Shown: positions 45,866-55,207 of the stretch, piece after piece
How positions within the stretch are numbered: the stretch's first letter is position 1
How the letters are laid out: each line of letters begins with the position of its first letter
Assembly (NCBI GenBank): GCA_963724945.1
Contig: CAVRWL010000003.1
Span: 2,108,001-2,172,000 of the forward strand
Length of the DNA stretch: 64,000 nucleotides
Direction: 5' to 3'
DNA from: Hyphomicrobium_A sp963724945
GTDB lineage: Bacteria; Pseudomonadota; Alphaproteobacteria; Rhizobiales; Hyphomicrobiaceae
Made by a program: the position numbers and the translations under genes
Notes under the pieces: model-generated
The model's input: only the letters and a program-made list of their open reading frames with translations
Database searches by the model: none
What the model was told of the DNA's origin: nothing

Positions 45866-47344
45866 CTATTTGGCGGGCGCCGCCTCGAAGTGCTCGCTGC
45901 GACCGTCCGCGTGCGTGATGGAGAGCCCGAGCCACTTGCCGCGCACCTCCTTGTAGTGAACGACCGGGTCGTAGACGTAGGACGCCGCGCCGATCCAGGC
46001 GGCATCGAGCCGCCCCATGGCCGCGATCACGGCGTAGCCCGCCACGACGACGTTGCGCCGGTCGGTCTCCAGTGAGACCTGAGAGTTCAAGTACTCGAGC
46101 TCGGCGTTCAAGACGTCGAGCAACGTGCGCTGGCCGACCTTCTCCTCCTCGCGCACGCCCTGCAACGCCACCTTGTTGGATTGCACCGCAGTCTTGTCCG
46201 ACTCGAGCTGCGCGCGCGCCGCCTCGAGTTGCGACCAGGACGCGACCAGCGCCTGCTCCTGCTCGGTGCGGACCTGCTCGATCTGCTGCAGGAAGCCGAC
46301 CTGGTTCTGCTTGGCCTGGCGCACACGCGCGTAGACATCGCCCGCCTCGTAGATCGGCACCGACATGACTCCCTCCAGCGTCGAGGTCTCCGACTCGGTG
46401 ACCAGCTTGGAGGGATCGTAGGTGTCGTCGTAGCTCGCCTGCAGCTGGACCGTCGGCAAGAGCTCGCCACGGATCTGCTCAACGAGGTACTTTGCCGCCT
46501 GCTCGCGGTAAAGCGCAGCGACGACGAGCGGGTCCTCGTTGTTGGAGATGCGGATCGCCTCCTGCAGGGTGTGCGGCAGATGCCTCTCGGGCGGGTCGGG
46601 CCAAGTGAGACCCATCGGAGGATGGCCGATCACCTGCTGGAAGGCGCCACGGCTCGTGCGCAGGTTGGCGCGCGCTGCGTCGAGACGGGAGACGGCGTCG
46701 GCACGCCGCGCCTCCGCCTGCGCCACGTCCGTGCGCGTCACCTCGCCGACGGCGAAGCGGTCCTGGCTCGCCTTCAACTCGCGCGAGAGCACGTTGACGT
46801 TGTTCTCGTTGAGGCGAACGAGCTCCTGATCGCGCACGACGTCCATGTAGGCCGTCGCCGCCTGCAAAAGCACCTGGCGCTCGACATCGCGCAGAACCTG
46901 CTGCTGCTGGCGCACGGTGGCCTCCGCGCCGTTCACCGCATTGTAGGTGCGAAACCCGGAGAAGATCGGCTGTATCAGGTCCACACCGTAGCCGCGCGGC
47001 TTGGTCACGCCGTCGAACACCGAGGTCGGACGCTGGTCGTTGCGCTCGAGAGCGATGCTGGCGTTGCCCGTGATGGTCGGCCGGTAGCCCGACTGCGCAC
47101 GCGGGACCTCCTCGTCGGTGCCGCGCTGGAAGGCGCGCTGCGCATCGAGGCGAGGGTTGTACCCGTAGGCGGCAGACAGCGCCTCAAGCAGCGATTCCGC
47201 TCTCGCCGGCGGCACCGATCCGCCGAGCACGACACAGCAGATCGCCCACATAAGCGGCGTCCACACGGCCCGCGCCCTCGGGCGCAACCATCTGCCGAGG
47301 CGCGACCAAGGTTGCCACGAGGTATGCCAAAGCCTGATCGGCAT
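45866..47344 (-). CDS. tolC: TolC-family outer-membrane channel
   Basis: A 492-residue outer-membrane efflux/secretion channel. The start at 47344 is preferred over the upstream ATGs. The signal peptide includes LMWAICCVVLGGSVPPARA. It is followed by two TolC repeats: SLLEALSAAYGYNPRLDAQR, YGVDLIQPIFSGFRTYNAV and DVAQAEARRADAVSRLDAAR in the first; EGVMSVPIYEAGDVYARVRQ and VGQRTLLDVLNAELEYLNSQ in the second. It forms a trimeric channel for type I secretion or RND/MFS pumps. No inner-membrane partner is encoded nearby. Confidence 0.9.
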   Translation of the reverse strand: MPIRLWHTSWQPWSRLGRWLRPRARAVWTPLMWAICCVVLGGSVPPARAESLLEALSAAYGYNPRLDAQRAFQRGTDEEVPRAQSGYRPTITGNASIALERNDQRPTSVFDGVTKPRGYGVDLIQPIFSGFRTYNAVNGAEATVRQQQQVLRDVERQVLLQAATAYMDVVRDQELVRLNENNVNVLSRELKASQDRFAVGEVTRTDVAQAEARRADAVSRLDAARANLRTSRGAFQQVIGHPPMGLTWPDPPERHLPHTLQEAIRISNNEDPLVVAALYREQAAKYLVEQIRGELLPTVQLQASYDDTYDPSKLVTESETSTLEGVMSVPIYEAGDVYARVRQAKQNQVGFLQQIEQVRTEQEQALVASWSQLEAARAQLESDKTAVQSNKVALQGVREEEKVGQRTLLDVLNAELEYLNSQVSLETDRRNVVVAGYAVIAAMGRLDAAWIGAASYVYDPVVHYKEVRGKWLGLSITHADGRSEHFEAAPAK

Positions 47345-47571
47345 GATCTGCCCGTCCAAATGCCAGATTCGCGCGAGCGAGGGCATGCATGAAAGGTAGA
47401 TGCCCACAATCCAACGAGAAGGCGCGCGGCAAGAGCCAATTGTACCACCCTCCCCTCCAATGGTGGGATTCTTCGGCTACGACGACTGGATTCTGGTGCT
47501 GCACCTTGAAACTGGTCCGTTTTGATTGCGAAAAACTCGGGCACAATCCTCGAGAGAAAGGAGCGTGCCAG

Positions 47572-47688
47572 ATGCCCGAAAAGAAGTTTTCGGATGAGCA
47601 GATCGCGTTTGCCCTGCGGCAGGCGGAAGGCGGAACGGCGGTGGGTGAGATCTGCCGCAAGATGAGCATTGCAGAGGCAACGTTCTAA
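47572..47688 (+). mobile_element. IS3-family OrfA fragment with premature stop
   Basis: The start of an IS3-family OrfA: MPEKKFSDEQIAFALRQAEG followed by GEICRKMSIAEATF. Family members continue F-Y-R-W-x-K; here the Tyr codon is TAA, and the following bases still read RWRKVYAGLMPS before similarity ends near 47735. The element is therefore truncated and interrupted. It has a GAAAGGAG ribosome-binding site upstream. It lies next to a tRNA 3' fragment. Confidence 0.8.
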
Positions 47689-47813
47689 CGGTGGAGGAAG
47701 GTCTATGCCGGGCTTATGCCGTCTCCGAGCATCGCGCCTGCTCTGCGTCCGGTTTTGGACGGGCCTCGCACCGCTATACGTCGCGACGCGATGCATCGGT
47801 GCCGCAAAACCAG

Positions 47814-47862
47814 CTGCCTTCTAAGCAGAGGGTCGCAGGTTCGAATCCTGCCGGGATCGCCA
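47814..47862 (+). pseudogene. 3' half of a tRNA-Arg(UCU), possible attachment site
   Basis: 49 bases that fold as the 3' half of a tRNA: anticodon stem CTGC/GCAG around the loop CTTCTAA (anticodon TCT at 47820-47822), variable region, T-arm GCAGG-TTCGAAT-CCTGC, acceptor strand CGGGATC, discriminator G, then CCA. The matching 5' acceptor strand (GATCCCG) and D-arm are not present upstream. Such 3' fragments are typical of attachment sites left by integrases or island borders. Confidence 0.7.
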
Positions 47863-47875
47863 TTATCGTCATTAT

Positions 47876-50487
47876 TCAGAAGCTGACCTTCACGCCGGCG
47901 TATGCAGCAAACGGTTGCGAGGGGACGATGGTGCGCGGGTCCATGAAATCGATCGTCTTGAGTGAGGCCTTCTTTGCCGCTTCGGTGTCGAAATAGTTTC
48001 CAAACGTTCCAAAGCGCGCGTCGAAGAGATTGTTGATGAGGCCATAGATCTGCACGTGCTCGGTGATGTCGTAGGAGCTGTGCAGATTGACTTGGGCATA
48101 GCCGGCGAGCGGCGAATTGAGGTTGGCCTCGTCGCCATAGAAGAATTGGCTGCTCGCCGCGATGAGGTCGGCCCCGAGCTTCCACTTGCCGGTGATCCAA
48201 TAATCGAAGCCGGCTTTGAACTTGTGGGCGGGAATGCCCGGCAGGTGTCGCCCGGCAGGACCTGGATGCACATGGGCGGGTTGGGATCCAGCGGATTCGC
48301 GCCAGGGCAAAGGCTGGCGGACGGATTGTTGGGTGACGGCAGATTTATCGGGGTCTCGAAGGTCGCGTCTGTGTAGCTGTAGTTGGCGTAGAGGAAGACA
48401 TCTTTGGCGCGGTAGCTGACGCTCGCCTCGATCCCCTGGCGCAATGTGTCGCCGGCGTTCTGGAAGTAGCCGCGCCCCGAGGTCGGCGCGGCAACGCTGA
48501 TGATGTCGTCGATGTTGAGCGTGCGGAAGAGCCCGAGGCTCCAGTCTACTCTTTGATGATGGCCCCAGGAGGCCAGCTGGCCGCGCAGGCCACCCTCCCA
48601 TGTCTGCGACACGACTTGCTTCAAGGGCGGATCGCCGGTCAGGAAGCTCTCGATCAGGCAAGGATTGAGGGGATCGGCGCAGGCGAGCTCGGCGGGCGTC
48701 GGCGCCCGGTTCGCTTCCGAGTAGCTGCCATAGAGCGAGAGGCCGGGCATGAGCTTATAGGTGCCGCCGGCAACCGGATTGAAGCGGCTGTAGGTGTGGC
48801 TGCCGTTGAGGAAGGGGTCGTTGCCGGTTTGGTCCGCAAGCGTCAGCTGCGCGACATTGTAGCGGCCGCCCAGCGTCAGGGCGAAGCGATCGGTGAGATC
48901 GAGCGTATCGGAGAGATAGAGGCCGTAGTAGTCGTTTGTCGTGATGAGGCTGCGCGGCGACAAGTCGTCGGGACCGGTCAGCTGGATGCCCAATCCGGAG
49001 ACCACGAACGACGGCCCAATTACACCCAGCTCGCTCGAAGCTGCGTACTTGACGCGGCCGTGGTCGTAGCTGGCGCCGATGAGGAACTGATTGGGAAGGC
49101 CGAAGACCTTCGATTTGTCGACGGCTTGCAGCGTTCCGCCGAAGCTCTCCGCATCCTGCGAGGTGCTGTCGATGGTGGCCAGCGGACTGGTACCGGCGAT
49201 GTCGGCGCCAATGGTGCCATTGATGCCTCCGACTTCGCCCATCGCCGTTTCGCCATCGATGCACAGCGGGCCGGCGGGAATTTTTGGATCGCACGGTGCA
49301 GCATCCAGGATATTCGCGTCGATGTGATCTTGCTCGAAATGGCGGTAGTAGGTCACGCCGGAAAAGCTCAAGGTGTCGCTCGCCTTGACCGTGCCGTTGG
49401 CCGACACCATCGAAAGCTGGTTCCTCGTCGTCTGTGGCGAGGTGTAGGTGCGGTTCCAGCCGAGATCGAGCAGCTCGATCGGGGCCGCGGTCACCGCGCC
49501 GACGGAATTGTCGGCGCCGGTGAAGTTGACATGGAACTCTGAACCATCGCCCCTGAAACCGAGATCGGCGTACATGCGCTTGATCTTCGATGGCGAAAAA
49601 TCGCGCCAGCCGCCGTCGTAGATGTCCTCGAGCGCGACGTAGGCCGCCGCCGGTCCGCTGCGGACGCCGGCTTGCGCCGCGATCTGCGCGCGCCCGAACG
49701 AGCCGGCGCGAACATCGACCTGCGCGCCCTGATAGCCGAAGCCATCCTTCATGCCGAGGACGACGGCACCGCCGAGCGCGTTGAGCCCGAACACGGGATT
49801 GCCGCTCATGACCGTGACATTGTCGATGGCGATCGAAGGCAGGAAGTCCCAGTTGACGATGTCGCCGAAGGCCTCGTTGATGCGCACGCCGTTCTGGTAG
49901 ACGGCGAGGCCTTGCGGAACGCCGTTGAGCGGCGAGGATTCAAAGCCGCGATATTGGATGTCCGTCTGAAACTCGTTGCCTTGCAGATCCGTGACGATGA
50001 TGCCGGGGACGCGGCTCTCCAGCGTATTCTCGATGATGCCTGAGCCGTCGCGCGCGATGTCGGAGGCCGACACCGTGCTCACCCCGCCCGGGACCTTCTC
50101 GATCGCGATCTCGCTGCCGCCGACGGGCGACATCTTGACGAGCGTCTGTGCCGTCGTCGCGGCGGCGGGTTCGCTTGGTGCCGGCGCCACGGCCGCAGCA
50201 GCTTTCTTCTTCCCTGCAGGTTTCTTCTTGGCAAGCTTCGGCGCAGGCTTGGGCGTCTTCTGTATGACCTCGATCTCCGGCAGGCTCTCCGCTGAGGATG
50301 GCGCTTTGGGCGCTTGCGTTGCGGCTTGCGGCAACGTGCTGCCGGAAGGCGGAGGCGCTTGGGTCGTCTGCTGTGCGGCAACGGCGACGGGGAAATGCAG
50401 GCAGCTGGCAAGAAGGACGGCGCAGTAGCACGCCCCGCGCGCGGTCCAACGGCTGGTCCTCCGCGCCAAGCCGATACGCTGCAACAT
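47876..50487 (-). CDS. TonB-dependent receptor with one late frameshift
   Basis: An outer-membrane receptor of about 870 residues. It has a signal peptide (CAVLLASCLHFPVAVAAQ), a proline/alanine/lysine-rich linker and a plug domain (VPGGVSTVSASDIARDGSG, GFESSPLNGVPQGLAVYQNG, LNALGGAVVLGMK). A 22-strand-type barrel follows to DTCRAF near 48250. One base is missing there; restoring it gives LPGIPAHKFKAGFDYWI and a normal barrel end finishing AGVKVSF at 47876. The unshifted frame runs to 47890 with non-barrel sequence. It imports an unidentified ligand such as a siderophore, cobalamin or other chelate. No Fur box or riboswitch was recognised upstream. Confidence 0.82.
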
Positions 50488-50623
50488 GAACGCCTACTCT
50501 TAGACCAACGCCACTCACTCATCGTCACTACAGTGGCCGGCCTATGGGGCGGTCAAGCCTCGCGCGGATGCGGCCGTCCGGGAAAAAAAGGAAGTGGTTT
50601 TTGGGCATCACCACCCATAAATT

Positions 50624-50665
50624 TCGGGAAGTTCTCCCGCCCAAATCGGGAAATCATGCCCGCCC
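50624..50665. promoter_or_regulatory. Paired palindromic operator-like sites
   Basis: Two similar sites 22 bases apart: TCGGGAA-N5-CCCGCCC at 50624-50642 and TCGGGAA-N6-CCCGCCC at 50646-50665. Each contains an inverted CGGG/CCCG pair; the first is the palindrome CGGGA-N5-TCCCG. They lie between the divergent TonB receptor and AlpA-like genes, 45 bases before the latter's start. Two helical turns of spacing suits side-by-side binding of a dimeric regulator. They may be operators for the neighbouring DNA-binding protein; this is inference. Confidence 0.5.
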
Positions 50666-50709
50666 CTCGCTAAGATCAGCGCCTCGGCAACCAACTGTAA
50701 TGGCTCGCT

Positions 50710-51051
50710 ATGGCGCGACGACATTGGTCTCCTCGAGAAACAGCGAAGGCGCTCAAAGCAGGCAAGTTGCCAGACCTCATCGGCAGGGATGCCATATGTG
50801 CGCTCACCGGCTGGACGAACGCGCTGCTTGAGGTGCGATCGCGCACCGGGGTCTTTCCAGAGCCGGTGGTGCTCAGTCGCAATGGCGCCCTTCGTTGGCG
50901 AACGGAGCTCGTTGCCAAGTGGCTTCGAGACCATGGAATAACAGAGCCGCCAAAGCCGGTTTGTTGGAGGGGCCCAGAGCTCTACTCGAGGCGGAAGGAA
51001 GCCTCGAAGGTTAGCCGGCGCAAGCGAGGACGTCGGGCTGCATCATCTTAA
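50710..51051 (+). CDS. AlpA/MerR-like helix-turn-helix protein
   Basis: A 113-residue DNA-binding protein. Residues about 20-75 (LIGRDAICALTGWTNALLEV, GVFPEPVVLSRNGALRWRTE, VAKWLRDHG) match the winged-helix layout of AlpA/excisionase-type regulators of prophages and islands. The C-terminus is strongly basic (SRRKEASKVSRRKRGRRA). It is divergent from the first TonB receptor, with paired palindromes between them, so it may control both itself and the receptor. Its mobile-element style fits the nearby IS and tRNA fragments. Confidence 0.65.
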   Translation: MARRHWSPRETAKALKAGKLPDLIGRDAICALTGWTNALLEVRSRTGVFPEPVVLSRNGALRWRTELVAKWLRDHGITEPPKPVCWRGPELYSRRKEASKVSRRKRGRRAASS

Positions 51052-51151
51052 TTCTGGAATAGCAGTAAGCCGGCGTGGAGCCTTGGCGCACGCGGTTGCT
51101 TCGACTGCGACCAGCGACGCACTCCGACGTCGCAGCGCTCCTGGGCGAGGC

Positions 51152-51436
51152 TCAGCCTGCGCGCAAGTCCCGCGATCTTATTGCGGCCACTGTCACTCCC
51201 AGCAGGGAGCGAAGCGGCTCGTGACGTACCTTGAGCGGCGGCAGAACGCGGCGAAAGTAGATCCTTGGCTCATGCCGCCGTTTCTCGGCCCGGCTCCGGA
51301 TGGCATCTCGCGCAATCAAACCCCGATCTTTAGCGTGCTGCCACGCGCTGTCGTCTGCGAGCGTATGGACGAGCGTCTGGACGAGCACCATGGCCACAAA
51401 CGAGAGCAGCCGGCGTTGAACGCTTACGCGGTACAT
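51152..51436 (-). CDS. Small hypothetical protein downstream of TonB receptor
   Basis: A 94-residue frame whose ATG lies 11 bases after the receptor stop, with AAAGGGG seven bases upstream of the start. The N-terminus (LLSFVAMVLVQTLVHTLA) could be a signal peptide or anchor; the rest is basic with no known motif. The spacing and ribosome-binding site argue for translation with the receptor. It may be the start of a longer gene that has decayed. Confidence 0.4.
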   Translation of the reverse strand: MYRVSVQRRLLSFVAMVLVQTLVHTLADDSAWQHAKDRGLIARDAIRSRAEKRRHEPRIYFRRVLPPLKVRHEPLRSLLGVTVAAIRSRDLRAG

Positions 51437-51447
51437 GGCAGCCCCTT

Positions 51448-53865
51448 TCAAAATTTCTGCGATAGGCCGACGAAGAGCTCCCGGCGCGGCCCGTATTGCG
51501 GGGCGAAGACGCCGATCCCCTCGCCGTTGCGGATCTGGTAGACGTTGTCGAAGAGGTTGATGATGTCGAAGCGGAGAGTGACCGGCTTTTCCAGGCCGGA
51601 TGTGAACTCGTGCGACATCCCGAGGTTCACCTGCGTGTAGCCGGGCACGTGACCGCCATTCGGCACGTCTCCTGCGTCGGTTCGCAAACCGCTGCCGTAG
51701 ATCATGTCGGCGCTGAAGTTGGTGCCTCGCCACAAATAGGTGAGGCCGGCCGAAGCGGTGACGGTCTGCGAGTGGTCCGTGAAAATGTAGTGGTTGGCGA
51801 TATACGCGAGATCAGTAGGATCAATCAGATACTGGTTGGAGACGATGTCGGTGCCCTTCTGTTGCGCGATGGCGATGTTGCCGTAGGCCCTGAAATTGCC
51901 GACTTGGTAATTGGCCTTGATCTCGATGCCTTCGTTGTACGCCTTGGCGTAGTTGAAGCCGTTGAGCACGAGGGCAGCGCCGAACTGTCCGTCATCGAGA
52001 AGGTCGCGCGCGAGCTTGTAGTAGCCATCGACCCCGATCTCGAGGCCGGGGAGGACGCGCTGGACGATGCCGACGTCGAAATAGTGCGCGCGCTCGGGCA
52101 GGACAGGACCGCAGGCCGGCTGATTGGGCGGATCGTTGCCGCCGCAGGTTTGGGAAGCCTGCGTCGTATTGTTGAACAGGGCGACGTTGGTAGGGCTCGC
52201 GATCACCTGCGATGGCGGGGTGAAGTAGCGCGCATAGCCCGCGTGCAGCGTCGTGCCGGCGAAGGGCTTATAGACGAGGCTTAAGCGCGGGCTCCATTGG
52301 TTGGCGTCGACGAACTGGTACATCTGGTCGAAGCGGATGCCGGCGTTGAGGGTCAGCTGGCTCGTGATCTTCCATTCGTCCTGGAGATAGACGCCGAGCA
52401 GCCACCCGAGCTTTGAGTTGGTGTCCACCACCTCCTTGGGAATGTTGCTTGCCGTCGGCAAGACGCTGGAGGCGTTGCTGACGTCGGTCTGCTCGCCGCT
52501 CACGTAAAAGCCGCCGCGCAGCGTGTGGGCGCTGTTGAGACGGTAGGAGCCGTCGCCTTGCAGCCCGTTGATGAAGCTCTGGCGCTGCACGTTGGAGGCA
52601 ACGCCGTTGAAGGCGAGGTCGCCGATCTCATCGGGCGTGAAGTGCAAATCGCTGTAGCGGGAGAAGTAGGCGAGCTGCCAGTCGCCGTTGTCGACCTTCT
52701 TCTGCAGAGCGATCACGTTGTAGTAGTTCTGCTCGAACTGGTTCTCGTTGAGCAGCGCGGAATTGAAAGTTGGGATGTTGAAAGGCTGATAAGCCGGCGT
52801 CTGACCAGGAGTGTTGGGGATCTGGAACTGGTTGATGGTGCTGCCGGAGATCCAGCTCAGTCGCGTATCGGGGTCGAGCAGCCTCGAGACGTAGCTGAAG
52901 AAGCCGCCCTGCTCGGTGTAATCGTGAATCGGGCTATAGCTCGGGGTGGGGTTCTCGATGCCCTCGTCGCTCTGGAGATAGCGCCCCGTGACGAAATACT
53001 CGGTCTGGCCGCGGGTGCCCCCGTACTCGAAGCTTGGCGTCAGCGTCTCGCGGCTGCCGCCGTAGAGGCTAACGCTTCCGCCCGAGTTGAAAGCGCCGCT
53101 GCGCGTTTGAATATCGATGAGGCCGGACGTGCGTAAGCCGTACTCGGCCGGCAACGCGCCGGTGATGAGCGCCATGCTGCCGATGAAGGTCGTATCGAGG
53201 ACCTGGCTGAACCCTGAGACGCCGTCGGGCAAGATGATGCCGTTGATGCGGTATTGCACGTTGGCGTGCTCGTTGCGCACGTGGATCTGTCCGCTCGCCA
53301 CCGAATCCTGCGTGACACCCGGGGCCTGCAGGAGCGTCTTGCTGAGCGGCGCGTTGGTTCCTTGCGGAAGCGATTGGAGCGTCTCTTGGCTCAAAGAGTA
53401 GGCGTTGGTTCCCACCGTCGTCAGCATGCTGTTGCGAGCGTCGTTGAGCGTCGTCGTCTCGGCGGCGAGAGCCTGGCCGCGCCGAGCCAGGTTTTGCCCG
53501 CCCGGTCGGCTGCGCGCCGCGGGCTGCGCTGCGCCCGGCACGGACGGGCCCTTCGTCGCGTTTTGTGGCGTGCCTTTTTTTCTTCGGGGCTTGGCTCGGC
53601 TCGGTGACCACGACCGCCGGCAGCTCGGCTGCCGGAGTTTGCGTCCACCGGCGCGGCCGGCGCTTGATCGGGTGGATTGGTTGCGATGTCGACGGCGGGG
53701 CAGCGATTGCTGCGCCCATGCCGTCTCGATCGCAAGCGATGAGGCAGCTGAGTAGAAAACTAAGACGAATAGAGCATGCGACGCACCACGGCTCTCCCAT
53801 GGTTTGAACTCAGAACTGGAGGGATGAAGGCGCGCGCCGGCCGGCGCGCGAGCGCCGAGCCTCAA
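51448..53865 (-). CDS. TonB-dependent receptor, N-terminal linker disturbed
   Basis: An outer-membrane receptor with an open frame of 805 residues. The signal peptide lies at about 28-52 (LFVLVFYSAASSLAIETAWA). The plug domain reads TTVGTNAYSLSQETLQSLPQ, LLQAPGVTQDSVASGQIHVR and GFSQVLDTTFIGSMALITGA, and a complete barrel ends in RRELFVGLSQKF. Between residues 55 and 100 the listed frame is arginine-rich and odd, while other frames there read PAVDIATNPPDQAPAAPVD and AAELPAVVVTEPSQAPKKK, so two or three small indels probably lie around 53575-53700, one in a run of seven T at 53574-53580. The ligand is unknown. A DUF2946 gene lies just upstream on the same strand. Confidence 0.84.
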   Translation of the reverse strand: MRLGARAPAGARLHPSSSEFKPWESRGASHALFVLVFYSAASSLAIETAWAQQSLPRRRHRNQSTRSSAGRAGGRKLRQPSCRRSWSPSRAKPRRKKGTPQNATKGPSVPGAAQPAARSRPGGQNLARRGQALAAETTTLNDARNSMLTTVGTNAYSLSQETLQSLPQGTNAPLSKTLLQAPGVTQDSVASGQIHVRNEHANVQYRINGIILPDGVSGFSQVLDTTFIGSMALITGALPAEYGLRTSGLIDIQTRSGAFNSGGSVSLYGGSRETLTPSFEYGGTRGQTEYFVTGRYLQSDEGIENPTPSYSPIHDYTEQGGFFSYVSRLLDPDTRLSWISGSTINQFQIPNTPGQTPAYQPFNIPTFNSALLNENQFEQNYYNVIALQKKVDNGDWQLAYFSRYSDLHFTPDEIGDLAFNGVASNVQRQSFINGLQGDGSYRLNSAHTLRGGFYVSGEQTDVSNASSVLPTASNIPKEVVDTNSKLGWLLGVYLQDEWKITSQLTLNAGIRFDQMYQFVDANQWSPRLSLVYKPFAGTTLHAGYARYFTPPSQVIASPTNVALFNNTTQASQTCGGNDPPNQPACGPVLPERAHYFDVGIVQRVLPGLEIGVDGYYKLARDLLDDGQFGAALVLNGFNYAKAYNEGIEIKANYQVGNFRAYGNIAIAQQKGTDIVSNQYLIDPTDLAYIANHYIFTDHSQTVTASAGLTYLWRGTNFSADMIYGSGLRTDAGDVPNGGHVPGYTQVNLGMSHEFTSGLEKPVTLRFDIINLFDNVYQIRNGEGIGVFAPQYGPRRELFVGLSQKF

Positions 53866-53908
53866 CCGAAATCTCAGAAGGTTGTCGGGCCGGCGCTAGG
53901 CAGCCGTA

Positions 53909-54268
53909 TTAGGCGAGGGGTGGCGCGCGCGCTTGAAAGTGGACGGTCTCTGTGCCCCGGAGCGATCTAACCGCCAGCAGGGGCTCGACGCGCATGCGCT
54001 CGCGTGGCGGCAGGTCCACCACCGGCGCTGCGGGAACAACCAGCGTTCCGGCAATGCTTATGGTCCAGCAAATCGCGCAGTGGTCTTCGTCATCATCCTG
54101 AGCGGGGCACGGCGATTGTGTCTTGGCGCCGCAAGCGCTCGACGCCGCCGCATCCGCATAATGTTTGACGGCATTGAGATGAACGTGGCCAAACGACAGC
54201 GCGAGCTGCGTGCACAAGGCAAACAGCCCAAGCCAAATAAAGCTTCGATGCCGTCGAAAGAACCGCAT
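53909..54268 (-). CDS. DUF2946-type Cys-rich exported protein
   Basis: A 119-residue protein; the ATG at 54268 begins a basic, hydrophobic signal/anchor (MRFFRRHRSFIWLGLFALCT). The mature part has His and Cys residues: FGHVHLNAVKHYADA, then a Cys-rich loop with Asp/Glu (SACGAK, SPCPAQDDDEDHCAICWTI), then a hydrophobic strand. This is the DUF2946 pattern, commonly found beside TonB receptors and thought to handle metals. It precedes the second TonB receptor on the same strand by about 45 bases. Confidence 0.75.
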   Translation of the reverse strand: MRFFRRHRSFIWLGLFALCTQLALSFGHVHLNAVKHYADAAASSACGAKTQSPCPAQDDDEDHCAICWTISIAGTLVVPAAPVVDLPPRERMRVEPLLAVRSLRGTETVHFQARAPPLA

Positions 54269-54361
54269 GTCTGTTCCGGTCGCGAACCCAGTGTAGGGCA
54301 CGGGAGGAAATATGTGTGTGTCTGAACAGACACTTCAGGCAAAGTTCACGCGAGCCGCCAC

Positions 54362-54970
54362 TCACTGGTACGCGAAGGCGTGCGTCTGCCAGGTGACGTC
54401 GAACATCCTCCTGGCCCAACGCGGCACCTTGGGCTTGGAAGCGTGCTTGCGGCGAGCCCGCGCACGGAAATGCTTTGCCGTTCTGTGAGAGCGGTGCGAG
54501 GAGCGGGCGTGCTTATGATGCGGCGCGCGCGCGAGGATGGCATCCTCGGCGACGATCTCGACCGATGGCTCGGGCAGGGCCGCCAAACGCACGGGCGCCG
54601 GATGCGAGGGCGGCAGCAGCTCGACATTGCGCACGAGCGGGATCGCCTCGATGTGGTCGGTGGAGAGCGTAAAAGAGCGTTCGCTCGTCTCGATGGGTTG
54701 ATCGAGAAGGCTTTCGGCGTCGACGAACGTCAACGGCCGCAGGTCCGCGACGGTACTGCGGTCTGACACGGTGCTCAGGATGGCGGCTGCCGGAGGCTCC
54801 TGCGACATGTCGGCAAAGCTCGTCTGGAACGCCGAGGTGTTGGCGTAAGCGAAGCGCGCGAGACCGACAGCATGCCGCTCGTCCGACGCAAGCACCGGCC
54901 CCGCCAGCACCATGAGAAAAAGGCCGACAACGCGAACCACCGCCGCACCCCCGCAAAAGGAATCCCGCAT
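54362..54970 (-). CDS. Exported basic hypothetical protein
   Basis: A 202-residue protein with a signal peptide (VVRVVGLFLMVLAGPVLA). The middle is acidic to neutral and rich in proline and valine (AIPLVRNVELLPPSHPAPVR, PSVEIVAEDAILA). The C-terminus is very rich in His, Arg and Lys (HHKHARSSHRSHRTAKHF, RRKHASKPKVPRWARRM). No family recognised. The polycationic tail might bind peptidoglycan, nucleic acid or metal; this is inference only. Confidence 0.6.
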   Translation of the reverse strand: MRDSFCGGAAVVRVVGLFLMVLAGPVLASDERHAVGLARFAYANTSAFQTSFADMSQEPPAAAILSTVSDRSTVADLRPLTFVDAESLLDQPIETSERSFTLSTDHIEAIPLVRNVELLPPSHPAPVRLAALPEPSVEIVAEDAILARAPHHKHARSSHRSHRTAKHFRARARRKHASKPKVPRWARRMFDVTWQTHAFAYQ

Positions 54971-55207
54971 ACCCCTGTGGGAACTGACCCTTAGTCTTAA
55001 ATGTTCGAACGCCCTTTTGCGATGCCAAACTAGCGGCTTGAATTGGACACAAAAAAGACCGTCACATCCGACGCGACTCGAATGCAGGGGTCTAACGGAC
55101 GGACTTACGGTGATATTTCAATGCTGTGCAGCGACGTGGCGCTCTTCACAGCGGCTCGAGCGCGGGCCCGCATTGTGACACCCCCGCAACGGCGAAACGC
55201 GCTGGTC

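Noticed and set aside
46181..47392. A 403-codon plus-strand frame opposite tolC
   Set aside because: Antisense shadow; tolC on the other strand shows all family features.
117..47688. A composite transposon bounded by the IS3 scraps at both ends
   Set aside because: The scraps are about 47 kb apart, come from different parts of IS3 elements and are both degraded; nothing shows that they ever acted together.
47691..47996. A short protein frame ending in the stretch GSNPAGIAIIVI
   Set aside because: Such peptides arise from reading a tRNA 3' end as protein; the DNA folds as a tRNA half.
48553..49542. A 329-codon plus-strand frame opposite the first TonB receptor
   Set aside because: Antisense shadow of barrel-coding sequence.
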